From contig BCIM01000001.1 of the NCBI GenBank assembly GCA_039545315.1, forward strand, positions 916,805 through 980,804: a DNA stretch of 64,000 nt, in the 5' to 3' direction. This stretch comes from Kondoa malvinella (taxonomy: Eukaryota > Basidiomycota > Agaricostilbomycetes > Agaricostilbales > Kondoaceae). Made by a program: the position numbers and the translations under genes. Positions 1-11,143 of this stretch are shown one piece after another (within the stretch, counting starts at the first letter, position 1; each line of letters starts with the position of its first letter). The notes under the pieces are model-generated. The model was not told where the DNA came from and did not search any database. It was given only the letters and a program-made list of their open reading frames with translations.

Positions 1-237
1 GAGGATCCTCGCTTTCGTCTCCGTTCAATGGGGAGACCGAGCCGGTTCCTTCGGCTCCCTTCAAGATACATCAGCACAAATTTATGCTGAAAGGCAATTA
101 CTCACGGCATGGTCGTGGCCCTCGTGTCCAGTCAATTGCCTCAGTACCAGACCAGAGGCAGAGTGTGGCTTAATGAGAGTGGGTAGAGCTGTAGCTGTCA
201 AGCCCAAAGAAAGTACGAGGCAAGCTGTGATGCGCAT
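1..237 (-). CDS. Secreted protein, N-terminal part (cut by window edge)
   Basis: Reading leftward from an ATG at 237, the protein begins MRITACLVLSLGLTATALP, a typical signal peptide (positive n-region, hydrophobic core, small residues before the cleavage site). A segment ending GHEGHDHA follows. A GTGAGT donor next to that segment and an AG about 45 nt further on join it to a Gly/Glu/Ser-rich stretch that stays open to base 1. The His-rich GHEGHDH could bind metal, but this is a guess. The family is not recognised because most of the gene lies outside the window. A longer upstream Met in the same frame (345) was rejected because it would bury the signal peptide. Confidence 0.5.
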
Positions 238-641
238 ATCGTAGTGAGAGACTGGAGTGGAAGATTGGAGTGGAGGTGTAAGAGAAGGAGCAAGCTTATC
301 GAAGGTAAGTATATCAGTGAAGAAGATCTCTTCCAAGAATGGCACTTCTGTCCGTAACGTTTGCTCTCTCGTGATTTCGGGTACTCAACACAAAGGGAAC
401 ATCCTTCGGTAGCTACAGAGAGCTGCTAGACGAGGCGTTTCGTTGCACTATTGCTCTTGCGCGGCGCGAATGATCCAGATACAACCTGTTTATAGCAACA
501 GAATGCAACGGAAGCGAAGATGGGCAATTCCAAAAGAGTTCTGTTGTAACAGGCTGATACATTGACACTGCCATCGGAAGTATATACACCGACCCGATAC
601 ACAAGGTTCCAAGCTATACCCATTGCTTTCCCAATTCGGGC
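238..641. other. Intergenic, upstream of the edge gene and downstream of the DOMON-like gene
   Basis: Both neighbours are on the minus strand, so this holds the promoter of the edge gene and the 3' end of the DOMON-like gene. Small ORFs on both strands overlap one another and look like chance. No distinct motif is visible. Confidence 0.4.
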
Positions 642-2192
642 TCACAAAAAGAGAAGAGCCAACAATGAGATTGCCGCGAAGCCAGCGGTCAGGCGTTGCG
701 CAGACGATATTTCGATGGATGCCATCGTTGGACTGTCACCAAGCTCTTCTGGCTCTACTGCTCTTGATGGTAGGGCGGCGTGAACTCTCGCTTTGCCTTC
801 AGCTGCAAATCCATGACGTCGACCAGCCCATTCGGAGCTTTCCTCATCGCCGCTGTCGTCCGTCTGCTGTTGCTGCTGCCTGCCTCCGCGACCCGTAGAT
901 TCGCCTGCTAACAATATCAGCTTGAAGCGCTTGGCATCCTTTAATCCCACTCACTTTCAGGCTGTTCCTTGTTCACACTCGGAGGCTGTCCCTGGTTCCC
1001 TTCAGAGACAGATGCTTGATCAGCACCAGTACCAGCTGGTGGATAAGTTTCTTCGGTCGAGCCACTTCCAATTGGCGTCTCATTTCCTTGCTGATCCTCG
1101 CAATCCTGATAGCGATCATCATCCTCTTCATCATCCTCCCCTTGCGGCTGAGTCGGTAAAGGAGTGGTATCGTCACCAGCATTTGTCGAGTCAGTCGAAG
1201 CACCGCTGCCTGCACCTGCGCTTGAAGTTGAGGCCGAATCCAGCCCTCCGATGTCTGGTATAAGAGAATTAGTCCAGCTACAGTTTAGGAAAATTTGGCT
1301 GCTCACCATCGAGTGGAGCCTTGTCTGTATCTCCAGACTCTTCTCCCTTGGCTACCGGCGCATTTGATACGCTTCCGGTGGGATCTGAAGTGTCGGATAC
1401 GCTACCGGTCGACTCTGCAGGACTTGAGGCGCTTTCGTTCGAATCTTCGTCCTCGGTGGTAGAAGTGCTGGAAGAATTTCCGCTTGAGCCTGCAGCGGCC
1501 GAGCTCGATAGATCGACAGTCGTAGCTCCCTACAGAGACAGGAAATTAAGTGCTATGACAAGAGACATTAGAGCACTTACGTAGGCCAGATCATGATAGG
1601 ACAGCGGGTCACCTTCTACCGGACTGATCGAAGAGCGAGCAAAGACGACAGACTGCGCCGCAGCTTGACTGATTGTGCGTTTCAATGTCGTTGCAGGCCG
1701 AGTAAAGACCACTTGCGTAGGTGTCGACATTTCCGCAAGGGGTGTAATGTCACCGATATCGGCTGCAGTCAAATGTCAATTGCATTCAAAGACCATAGCT
1801 GAAGTACTCACTAGGCGGTGCATAAGATACTGCCTCTCCATGAACAATGGACCACTGTCCGGCGGCAGATACCGAGGCAATATAGAGATCCGCCTCATTC
1901 ATTGATTCCCCAACACCTACATATACATGCATTAAATCTAATATATTCTGGAACTGCAAAGAATCGACAAACCAAAGCCAAGCCAGCCAATTTCTCCGTC
2001 TGTAGCTTCCATAGATACCAGGACGATCTCGCCATCTGTAGCCATGTCCAAAGTATACGCCTTGTCCAGAGCTTGAGTCGCAGTCGAGACGCCATCAGAA
2101 GCTCCAAAGACAGAGACCAGCTGATTTTCTGTGAATGCCGCTGTGACGATAGTAGAAGACAGGCAAAGGAATGGCAGGATGACTGAGAGCAT
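642..2192 (-). CDS. GPI-anchored secreted protein with a DOMON-like domain
   Basis: The start at 2192 (MLSVILPFLCLSSTIVTAAF) gives a clear signal peptide; a longer in-frame ORF extends upstream but has no such feature. The mature N-terminus runs through DGEIVLVSMEATDGEIGWLGFG, then after an intron GESMNEADLYIAS. This is the Gly-Trp-x-Gly-Phe-Gly ... Ala-Asp-x-x-Ile pattern of DOMON/cytochrome-type sugar- or heme-binding domains. Further introns lie near 1815-1765, 1580-1527, 1308-1256 and 954-906. The rest is Ser/Thr/Gly/Asp-rich with a short Gln run. It ends in a hydrophobic tail (AGFAAISLLALLFL) after small residues, as expected for a GPI signal. It probably acts at the plasma membrane or cell wall. 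There is no cellobiose-dehydrogenase flavin domain, so a redox role is unproven. The DOMON call is from motif only. Confidence 0.62.
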
Positions 2193-2835
2193 GATGACAA
2201 GATGGGAAACGGAATAAGGAAGATCGCTCAAAGCTCGAAAGCCATACGATATGACGAAGATGTTTTCTGTGACCGGGTAATGGGAAACACACGCCTGATA
2301 CAGAGAACAAAGGATACAAGTGACGGAAGGATGATTCGAAGTCTTGGGCAATCACACGTCCAGTCGATGCGGAAATAGGACAGAGCGCTACGGACTGTAG
2401 CTTCTCGCAAGCATGTGCACACGCACAGACTGACTAAAGATATCGAGAAGGCAAGGTTCGAGCTGGCAGACAGAAGTTCACCTTCTGCTTGTCTTGGGCT
2501 CGCAACGATTTAAGGCTTTAGCAAACTGATTCGCACGAAGACGCGCTTTGGTGCTAGCCTTCGCTAGCGCTACTCTGCAACGGTTGTCGAAAAGTAAGCT
2601 TTTCCCACGCAGCCAACATGCCGAGCTCATGCAGAGCGGCATTGATCACGTTCATTCTGAGACACAGCGGAACTGCCACATTTCTCTCTTTACATTCCTG
2701 CTCTCTAAGCGTCTACACGCGCATTGGAAATATGACCGAGTTGTGAACTTGCCGAAGTTCGGATCTACTTTTTGTGTCTTATACTGTCCTCGCTGCTCCG
2801 TGACCTCATATACCATCAAAGACGAATGCTCTCGA
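2193..2835. other. Divergent intergenic region (DOMON-like gene / receptor)
   Basis: Divergent spacer between the start of the minus-strand DOMON-like gene and the proposed ATG of the receptor gene. It should hold both promoters. Several frames are open across parts of it, but none shows family features. No repeats are seen. Confidence 0.4.
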
Positions 2836-4843
2836 ATGTCTGTTGTTGGAACAAACGCGAATCCCTTCGAATTTCAGCGGAATGATGAGGACGGGGATGT
2901 TTCGACTCTATCTGTTTTGAGTCCAGAGGTCATCAACATCGTGGATCTTTGCCTATGCTGTCTGGTCGGTCTTCTGAGTCTTGACATGAAGAAACGCTTA
3001 TCCAGATGACGCGGACAGTCCATGTTGGGAGCAATTCTGATGATCTTGCCTTTCGCCTTCTCTGCCAAGATGCGCAAGGTCCGACATCGTCTGATACTGG
3101 GATTAGCGGTCACTGACTTTCTCGAAGCTTTCGCTGTGAGCTTACAAATTGCGATGTCTAATACAAGCACTAATTTCCAATCAAGGTGTTGATCCCTACT
3201 GCTCGGGCAATCCAAGGCCGCACTTTAGGATCGTCGACACCTGGCTGCCGTATAACTGGTATTGTCTATTATGTCTGCGTAGTAGGCAACGGTCTATGGG
3301 CTGTTTCGTAGGCGATATTTCACAACCAGCTAAACAATCATTGATCCTTGAAGCCACAGCATTGCGGTCGCTACATATCTACTCTTAACGCAACCAATGT
3401 CGAGAGCTGCCCGCTTCATACATCGCTACCTGTTCTATGTCATTCTGTGGATTGTCATATGGGCCCTCGGGTGAGTATTTTGCTTCACTAGCGGATGCAT
3501 CGGCTAAGAACTGATCAGATTCATCAACGCACTCATCGGATATGCTATCTTTGATTTTGAGGAAATCGCTGGCTTCTGCCTGCTGAAAGATGGTGAGTCT
3601 TGTACGACTATACGAGCCACTCAAAGGCTTACATACACTAGCTGGTCTTTTCGGCAAGCTCGATCTCTTTGTGCCTCGAGCAGTCACTACAGTCGTCGTT
3701 CTGGCTATCTACCTTCGCCTTTTCGTCTTCTTTCGCTATGCCGGTACGAAGCTAGAGAAGTCGCTCACAGCAGCTTCGCAAGCCCTAGAAAGATCAGTAG
3801 ATACACCCAGTGCGCCAACGTGGCTTACGAGAACATTGTCACGCAATCCACCCGAACAAGATCCTAGCAGCGAAGCTGAAATAGCCAAAGTTCCGCGCGA
3901 GAAGAGCGATAGTCTTACACTCGAAACAATGCCGCCTGGTCTCGCTACTCGTCGCGCGAGCGAAATTACATTGTTCGACGGGACAAGGACTCAACCGATG
4001 GAGCCAGTCTTGGAATTACCAGACACTGTCAAATGGGATGATCGAATGTGGGAAAAGAGCAACGGAGAAATGAAAGAGCAAGTCAAGCCGCCAATCAGTC
4101 CCAAGTCTAGTGGTTTTCCGCAAATTCACCCTTCGGCATCTCCCATGAGTAGTCGACAATCGTCTGTAGATCTTCTAGGCGGCACAGCTTTACCTCCAAC
4201 GCATCCACACACCTCGGCCAGCTCAGTAGCAAGTACCATTGACCTCTCACAAACTTCCAGCGCTGCCAGTCTTCTACACAACGAAAGTCAGCAAAGTCGA
4301 GATTTCGAAACGCCCGTCATCAGAGGCTTAAGATCCGATAGTATCGACGCTCAGATCCGAGCTATGGCTACCAGCAGACAAAAGACCGGTTCTCTTGATT
4401 CTGGAACAGACAGCATGCGCAAAGGCTCGCAAGATCTGCCCTCTTTCTCCGATATGCTGCGCATGGAACCAGCCAACCCAAATCCTCCGCCTCCAGCTCG
4501 TCGACAGAGTAGAGCTGATATGAACCGGAAAGCGGCAATTTTGATGCTTCTGTATCCCGCAGTGGTGAGTCTTCTCGATGCTTGAATTCGTTCCGATTCT
4601 GATCTGAGCCGCAGTACATTCTGCTGTTCAGCTTGTCGCTGGCAAGAGTGATAGTCGACTTCACTGGCTCTGCGGGAGCGTCCAACGGGATTTTGCACGC
4701 AGCAAGTCGATTCATGATTCTTTCGAACGGAACTTGTGATGCGGTATGGCCACATTCTCCCTGCGGACGGCATTACCTTATCAGACGTTTAATAGATCAT
4801 CTATGTGCTGATCGAATGGTCTTTCCGCCGGGCTAATTCTTGA
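2836..4843 (+). CDS. Git3-type G-protein-coupled receptor (7TM nutrient/sugar sensor)
   Basis: The spliced product has seven hydrophobic segments. The first pair surrounds SMLGAILMILPFAF, followed by RHRLILGLAVTDFLEAF. TM3 reads GIVYYVCVVGNGLWAV, TM4 YVILWIVIWALG and TM5 VVVLAIYLRLFVFFRYAG. A cytoplasmic loop 3 of roughly 240 residues, rich in Ser, Thr and Pro, separates TM5 from TM6 (KAAILMLLYPAVYILL). The last helix ends IYVLIEWSFRRANS. This layout, with LYPxxYxLL at TM6 and a short tail, is that of the Git3/Gpr4 glucose or amino-acid receptors that feed the G-alpha/cAMP pathway. At least seven introns are needed, including one with acceptor CACAG at about 3367 and a last one at about 4745-4800 that restores TM7. 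The N-terminal exon (ATG at 2836) is the least certain part; the ligand is unknown. Confidence 0.75.
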
Positions 4844-4967
4844 TGTAAACATGTGGTCAGGTTCTTGTCGTTTTCAAGTGTAATTAGTGTACAAAGCTTG
4901 GTGTCATTCAATACAGTTCATTGTACATCTCTGCTTGCCATTCCACAGCGATGCGATCGTCTATTTA

Positions 4968-5784
4968 CTACTGAGACTTCTTCTTGGTATTGGCTCTCGA
5001 GGCTACCCGGTTCTGCTTTTCAGCTATCCAGTCTCCTCCCTGTAGCGCAATGATGCCGACCAAAGCGCCAATGATGAGGGTATTGCTAGCGCAAAGTATC
5101 TGAATGTTCATGTCTCGCTCTTCACCGACTAGCGCGTCTCTAGTCATGGGTGGGCGTTTGAGGAACGAATGATAGAAAGGCGGGGCATCCTCTAGAGGAA
5201 CCAGCATTTGGATAGCTGGTAGCATGACGGCGCCGTACATGGCTAGACTTGCGATGAAGAGGACCAAACTTCCTCCGTTAAAGTATAGGGCTTGTTCCGT
5301 TCGCGATCTGTGACAACGTGAGAGCGTATAGCGTAGACAAGGCAAAGCCCTACGCTACTTTGACAGAGATGCCTCCCGCCAACAGCAGAATGACAGCGTG
5401 CAAAAGTGCCTTGACGCCCATTGACGCATTCCTGTACGAACAGATCAGATGCGCAGACCTTTTAGAGCGTAAGACTGACCACCAGAGTAAATAATAGCTG
5501 CATACATGTCAATCAGCCTGTCCATATTCAAAGAGAACTTCTTTACCTCTCTGCTCGATTGTAAGCGTCAGGCCCAACCTTGCCTGAGTACAAAACATCC
5601 CAATCCGCTGCCAGTCCTAGTACGCATGTACCGAGCAGAAAGCTGGCCATAGTGATGCTGCCAATTTGTCATTTTTCGGATCTCTTTGTCAAGGCTCGCA
5701 GAGAGACCTACATCAAAGCCTGCTCGAGATCGTCAGCATTCTACAGCATTGCTCTTGCCAAGTACTCACTCTCACGAACGTCAT
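4968..5784 (-). CDS. SHR3: SHR3-type ER membrane chaperone for amino-acid permeases
   Basis: Splicing of the minus strand gives a protein of about 190 residues with four membrane segments. They are ALIITMASFLLGTCVLGL, VKALLHAVILLLAGGISV, GGSLVLFIASLAMYGAVML and LCASNTLIIGALVGIIAL, followed by a Lys/Arg-rich tail ending KKKSQ. Line-by-line similarity to yeast Shr3 is visible: VKALLHAV against VKHLLHIV, and ASNTLIIGALVGIIAL against ASNAMILLFAGVVLLI. A YYLLWW motif sits before TM2. Shr3 sits in the ER, folds amino-acid permeases and loads them into COPII vesicles, so the permease at 24850-27419 is a plausible client. The start at 5784 (MTFVR) only joins TM1 in frame through an 8-nt exon at 5712-5719; see findings. 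A downstream intron needs the ATGCAG acceptor, not the earlier GGACAG, to keep YYLLWW in frame. Confidence 0.85.
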
Positions 5785-6354
5785 TTTCCCTCTTAGGTGA
5801 CTGTCTCAGCTCTTCTCCAAGCGACCGTGTCGGGTTCACTCAAATTTCGTACGAGATGACCTTGCTGTGTGCTGTACGATGCTTTGAAGCAATCTAACGC
5901 GTAGCCGCAAACGCGTGTTTAACCAAAACAACACATCCTCAACGGCTTTTCTGCGCCTGCGTTGCGCTCACTTCACATTTCAAACCTCTTAAGGCCTCTC
6001 CATCATCTCTTCTTCTCTCTCTCTCCGTTTAATTGCTTCCGGCAATCGTGTCATTCTGGATTACGATCTTGCCTATCCGCCTGCTTGGACCAACTTGAAA
6101 GCCGCATAAAACAACAACAAACGATCCGCCCTGCTGTTGTTGTTTAGGTAGACCGCTCGCCGGTCGCAATCAGCACGGCTTTCTACAACACCACACTCTT
6201 TTGCACCCTCACGCTAGTCCTGGCCTACCTCTGCCAGCTTATATATACCTAACGACATTTGCTTTGTTTCTTTCAAATTCTTTTACGATCTGTACTCTTC
6301 AACACTTTACAACAACACATATAACAAGAAAAGTCCCAATAACAATATATCGTG
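5785..6354. promoter_or_regulatory. Divergent promoter region of SHR3 and the protein kinase
   Basis: About 570 nt between two divergent starts. On the kinase side there is a long pyrimidine-rich stretch (CT repeats around 6000-6030), then A/C-rich leader sequence (6295-6350) immediately before the ATG. A TATATATA stretch lies at 6241-6248. Pyrimidine tracts before the start are common in fungal promoters. No specific operator is claimed. Confidence 0.45.
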
Positions 6355-9300
6355 ATGGCTCACCCCACAACAAATTCAAGGCGGACCGAGCCTGCTGCAT
6401 CAAAAGCGACTCACAATGCCGCTCCGTCCGGTAGACAAGCAGCCAATGGTCCAAATGCTTCTCGGAAAACTGCGGCTCAGACTGGAGGAGCAAGTGCCAG
6501 CAGGTCAAAGGGAGATTCATCAAAGGGCGATCCCAAAATGATAGGACCATGGCGTATTGGCCGGACGATCGGCAAAGGCAGCAGTGGTCAGTATTCTGGT
6601 CGTGTGGAGAGTTGTCATGCTGATGACTTGAACAGGGAGAGTCAAGATCGCCAAGCATGTTCATACCTCTCAGCTAGCTGCTGTCAAGATTGTGCCCAAG
6701 CATGCCTTATTGTCAAGCCGTCTAAGCATCAACGAAGCCGGAGCAAAGGTATGTGCTTCGCGCCAGGTATCCCTGCATAGTTAAACGGCGCTTCAGGCCG
6801 ACAAACTACTTTTGGGCATCGAGCGCGAAATTGTCATCATGAAGCTTATCGAACATCCCAGCGTTTTGCGACTTTTTGATGTCTGGGAAACTGCAAGTGA
6901 GCTGTACCTGGTCATGGAATACGTAGAGGGCGGCGAACTTTTCGACTACTTGGTCAGCCGTGGTCGTCTACATGCCGATGAAGCTCTGCACTATTTTCAA
7001 CAAATGTGCGCATTTCCCCTTCCTTCAACATTAGAATCTGACCTTGTTATATAGAATCGCCGGTGTTGACTACTGTCATCGCTTCAACATTTGCCATCGG
7101 GATTTGAAGCCCGAAAACTTGCTGCTTGATCGCGAGCGCAACATCAAGATTGCCGACTTTGGCATGGCCGCGCTCGAGAGAAACGACAAGATGCTTGAGA
7201 CTAGCTGCGGCTCTCCTCATTACGCGAGTCCAGAGATCGTCTCGGTGTGTACTATCCGCTGCTCATCTCGCGCAATGCTAATCATATTACCAGGGCTTGA
7301 CCTACCACGGTTCTTCCTCCGATATCTGGTCTTGCGGCATTATACTCTTCGCTCTTCTTACCGGCCGTCTACCTTTCGATGATGAGAACATTCGAAATCT
7401 TCTGGCCAAAGTCAAGCTCGGTCGCTTCAACATGCCTTCAGAGCTACCGGCTGAAGCCAAAGACCTCATTCGTCGCATGCTGGATGTAGACCCAGCAAAG
7501 CGTATCACTGTAAGTCCTTTATCTTCTCCAAAGGGAAATCTAGTTGATGTATATTGGCAGATGGAACAAATTGTCGTTCACCCTTGGTTCACCCGTCGCG
7601 CTCCTCGTCCAGTAGGCGATGTTGTTGCCCCACCTACTCCAGACCAGATGGAACGACCAATCGGCACAAGTGATGAGCTGGATCCAGACATTTTGTCAAA
7701 CTTAAAGACCCTTTGGCATGGCACCTCTGAAGCTGAAATCGTCAAGACTTTGACTTCCAACACTAAATCCTGGCAGAAAGTATTCTACATCTTGCTCTTA
7801 CGATACCGTACCAAGCATCTAGAAAACTTCAATATGGATGATGAAGAGGTGGAAGCACCTAAGCGAAGATCGACCATGGAACGTCGTCAAATCGAGAACA
7901 GCAAGCCAGAGGCAACGGCAACGAGTCCTACAATCTCTGTCCGCGAAGAGAAGCCGCCCAGACCTACTAGTGCGCCGAAAGTCAACTACCCGGCTCAGGT
8001 TGCACGCCCAGCTCCGCCCGTCCCTGCCGCTACTTCTGCTCGTACCGTACCGGCCTCTCCTCGTCCTTTACCTCAGGCTCCTTCTTCACCGTCGAAAGCA
8101 AGGGAAACACCTCGTAAGCAGATCCCATCTATCACACTACAAGAAGCATCGCCATACTACGCGCCAGAATTGGAGCCTGTTACGACCCGCTCTTCTCGAC
8201 CCGCCTCAGTAGCCAGCTCAACAGCTACGTCGCCAACATTGCCAGCAGGAAGTTTCGCGCCTCCTGGTTCGCCTATCCAGATCCCGGACACTGGCAACGA
8301 AGCAATGCAGCGTTTCTTCCACGACATTGTTGACCAGCTTCAGACCATCTCTACCAGACCTTCGCCGACTTTACCATTCCCTTCGCCTGCACTCAGTGAT
8401 CGCTCATCTTTTGCAAGCTCGACCTACACTCAATCACCTTCGGAAACAGATGAGGGTAATCAATTCGATGATGCAGAAGAGGACAGTGCTAGCTCGCCTC
8501 CAATGGCCTCTCCAACTCTTTCATCTGGCCCGCTCGGCGACGTTCGGGGAAGCGTCGGCGGCACACCTATTGTTCCAGGTCGCCTGTCTCTTCGCAACCC
8601 AACCCGGCCGCCTGCACAAAGACCCGGTCCACGACCAAACAGCGCCTTTGCTGCAATGTCAGCTCCAGCTGTTCCTGCACGATCTGCGTACAATGACAGC
8701 GCCGACAAAGAAAATGCTGGAAGTCGTAGAGAAGCTAGCAAGTTTGGCAACCCTAAGCAAACTTTGGGACTGGGGCTCCAGGCGCCGGGAGGTGGGCAAA
8801 TGGATATCTTTGGTGCCGATGGCGGCTCAACTGGACGAGTTTCGAAGAAGAACAAAGGTCAGCTACTTGCTTACCGTAGAATCCACACAGTTCTGATGTC
8901 TTTGATAGCCTCGTCCGAAGCAACACCGCTTTTTGCATCGCCCATCATGTCTGGTACTCCTACTCCTGTAGCAACCAAAGGCAGCTGGTTCGCAAGTTTA
9001 TTCAACTGGAAGCAATTGGTAAATCAGATGAGATCAGTACCCTTGTCCGAGCTGAGCATTTTGTAGACCTACACCCTATCGTCTTATGAGCGTGCGGAAG
9101 TTACTAGAGCCGAGTGCAAGCGTCTGCTGGAATCGTTCGGTGGTCAAATAATAGTCGAAGGTTCAGACAGATCGGCTATTTTGAAGTGCCGTATCGACGA
9201 GCTTCGAGGTATTTTTTGATGCACCTTCTCTTTCGCGTATGCTGAGATTCTCGGAGCAGAGTACAGCTCTGCACCTCAATCTCTCAAAGCCGTCCGGTTC

Positions 9301-9459
9301 AAGGTTGAATTCACTTCGCAAAACACGGCCGGTAATCCTCTCATGTCGCCAGCTGCTGGTCGCAGCAGCACTGCTTGCACTGCTACTCTCATCATGGAGA
9401 AGGGAGCTCACTCAACCTTCAAGGCCGTCTCAAGCCAATTGCGGAGACATTGGCAGTAA
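6355..9459 (+). CDS. Gin4/Cdr2-type serine/threonine kinase (CAMK, Nim1-like) with C-terminal KA1-like region
   Basis: A disordered N-terminus (about 60 residues) precedes a full kinase domain. The P-loop is [18 protein letters not shown], the catalytic lysine AAVKIV, the hinge [10 protein letters not shown], the catalytic loop [12 protein letters not shown], the metal motif DFGMA, and the activation segment ends [11 protein letters not shown] followed by [15 protein letters not shown]. This order and spelling match Gin4/Kcc4/Hsl1 and fission-yeast Cdr2, which act at the bud neck or cortex on septins and Wee1. A UBA-like AEIVKTL helix region and some 400 disordered Ser/Pro residues follow. 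The end ([20 protein letters not shown], then [13 protein letters not shown]) resembles the lipid-binding KA1 domain of these kinases; the stop is at 9457-9459. About seven short introns; the ATG at 6355 was preferred to a GTG just upstream. Choosing between Gin4, Hsl1 and Cdr2 needs a tree. Confidence 0.82.
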
Positions 9460-9741
9460 GTCGGCTCCAGTTCTCGCTATGTCTCAGCTCAAGTGATTGG
9501 ACAGACTCGACCAAGCCCCTTCGACGCCATCATTTGCTGGCTTGAGGTGATTCGGAGTTTGAAACGTTCTGTGTGATTTAGGTCTTTTTGTAATGTTGTC
9601 GCTTTTGCACCACTTTTCGAGCAAACCATTTTCCTTTGCACATAGACTATGGCATACAATTTAAATATAACAACCTTTCGAATCATTCAGATACAAATTG
9701 TCGAAAACCCAAAATATCTGCTCTGCAGTTTGCTTATGGTT

Positions 9742-10730
9742 TCATTGAAACCCTGAGTTTTGGCTGAAAGCTTGAGGGGGCAGGTATGATTCCAGTGATT
9801 GGGGCTGAAGGCAGGTCATCCAAGGGTTGTACTCGAATCGCCATGGCTGATGCGGGTCAGGTGCTTGGGTGAGCTGCTGGTGATGCGGAAAGGGTTCGTA
9901 TGGCACGACGAAGGGATAGGCTACTGGTGCGGAAGCGAAGGCGTTCATGCAACGAGCTGCAGATTGTTCAAACGTTTGACTGACTGCCGGATAGAAGTCG
10001 AAACCCAGAGCGTTTGGTGTCTCGAAAGAAGCTGAAGATGGCCAGCTTGCTGTAGATGGCCAGCTTGCTGTGTTGCAATGTATACTTTCTGGTGCGCTGT
10101 CCACACGGTCCTCATACGGAAGATGGGAAAGGACAGTTTCTGGTGTCAGCAGGTAATTGTCGCTTTCGTATCCTGAAATACTGGACCCAGGAGAGCTGGA
10201 AGCACAGGGCAAAGGTGAAGTAGGTAGGCTCGAAAGAGGCGAATCCAGATCAGAGAGCCAGCCAGACGCGGGCAGCGATGGCGAGGACATCGAGTTGACT
10301 GCAGCTTCAGGCGAACCACCATCTTGAGAAGTGTTGATAGGATGAGAAGCAGTGCCATCGTACGTAGGTTTAGGTACGTCATGGTGCTCTGAATGAGAGG
10401 ATTTCCTGATTGCGGTTCGAGCTGACTTTGGAACACTTTTGGCGATGGGTAAATGCTTCTTCTGCCTTGCTGCTTGATTTTCCTCTCTAAGCGTCGGGCA
10501 AGTCAGTGTAATCTGGTAGGTTGCTAATCTGCTTACGAAGTAACGGCCTTGTAGACGCAAGAGCGATTGGGTTTGACGCAATTTTGGCAGGGTTGTGCTC
10601 CGTTACAACGAGCATGCCTTTCAGTGAAAGGTCAGATACATCTTAGAGGAGAGTGTTGAGACCGTGCTGACCTGGCTCTGCAGTGCGTGCATGCGACAGT
10701 AAGGCGTCGCCTATCTCCCTTTAGAACCAT
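9742..10730 (-). CDS. Small Zn(II)2Cys6 transcription regulator
   Basis: The first exon starts at 10730 (MVLKGDRRRLTVACTHCRAR). After an intron the rest of the binuclear cluster follows: CTHC-x6-C-x5-CQNC-x6-C, with basic residues between, ending SCVYKAV. The spacing fits the fungal Zn2Cys6 DNA-binding domain. The remaining about 270 residues are Ser/Pro/Tyr-rich, with no visible fungal_trans domain, so the protein is about 315 residues, short for this class. It contains a six-residue tandem duplication TASWPS (see repeat). The C-terminus is Gln/Pro/aromatic-rich, as in activation domains. It acts in the nucleus; its targets are unknown. Confidence 0.75.
10036..10071. repeat. 18-bp tandem duplication inside the Zn2Cys6 gene
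   Basis: The 18-base unit starting AGATGGCCAGC occurs twice without a gap (10036-10053 and 10054-10071). It is in frame and adds six residues (TASWPS) to the regulator. Identity of the two copies suggests a recent slippage event. Confidence 0.9.
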
Positions 10731-11143
10731 ATCGCCAAGAGCAAGCGAGCAGGAGGCCGTTAAGAGCAACTGATAAGAGCGCCAGCTTCTACAAGAGATT
10801 AGCTGAGCATGGACCTGCCGGAGTCGAAATTAGGTTCACGCGATGATTTATCACTCTTTGCGGGGCCGATCAAATCCGTTCCTCTTGCGCTTGGCGGGAC
10901 TGCCTTGGACTGCTAATTGCAGAGCGGACGCGGCCCAAGAAGCAAGACAATTGGTACTTTTGACTGAAACAGTAGCCAGTGGAGTCGCGTGTCGGAATTC
11001 GTTGTTCTCGATGGTATAATTCGATGTCAATGATTCGAACCTGTCCATTCGTTTTTAGCATCGCAGAACAGGCATGTGGCATAACGCCGCGAACCTGTCT
11101 TAGCTCGGTCACCTCTTCTTGTCGTCTTGCCGCCTATCTCGGA
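10731..11143. other. Intergenic region between two minus-strand genes
   Basis: Holds the promoter of the Zn2Cys6 gene and the 3' end of the MINDY-type gene. Overlapping ORFs at 10851-11112 on the minus strand show no family features and no plausible join. Nothing else seen. Confidence 0.4.

Noticed and set aside
8327..8896. 189-codon ORF within the kinase gene
   Set aside because: Lies in another frame of the Ser/Pro-rich kinase tail; composition (Leu/His/Arg-rich) is that of a shadow.
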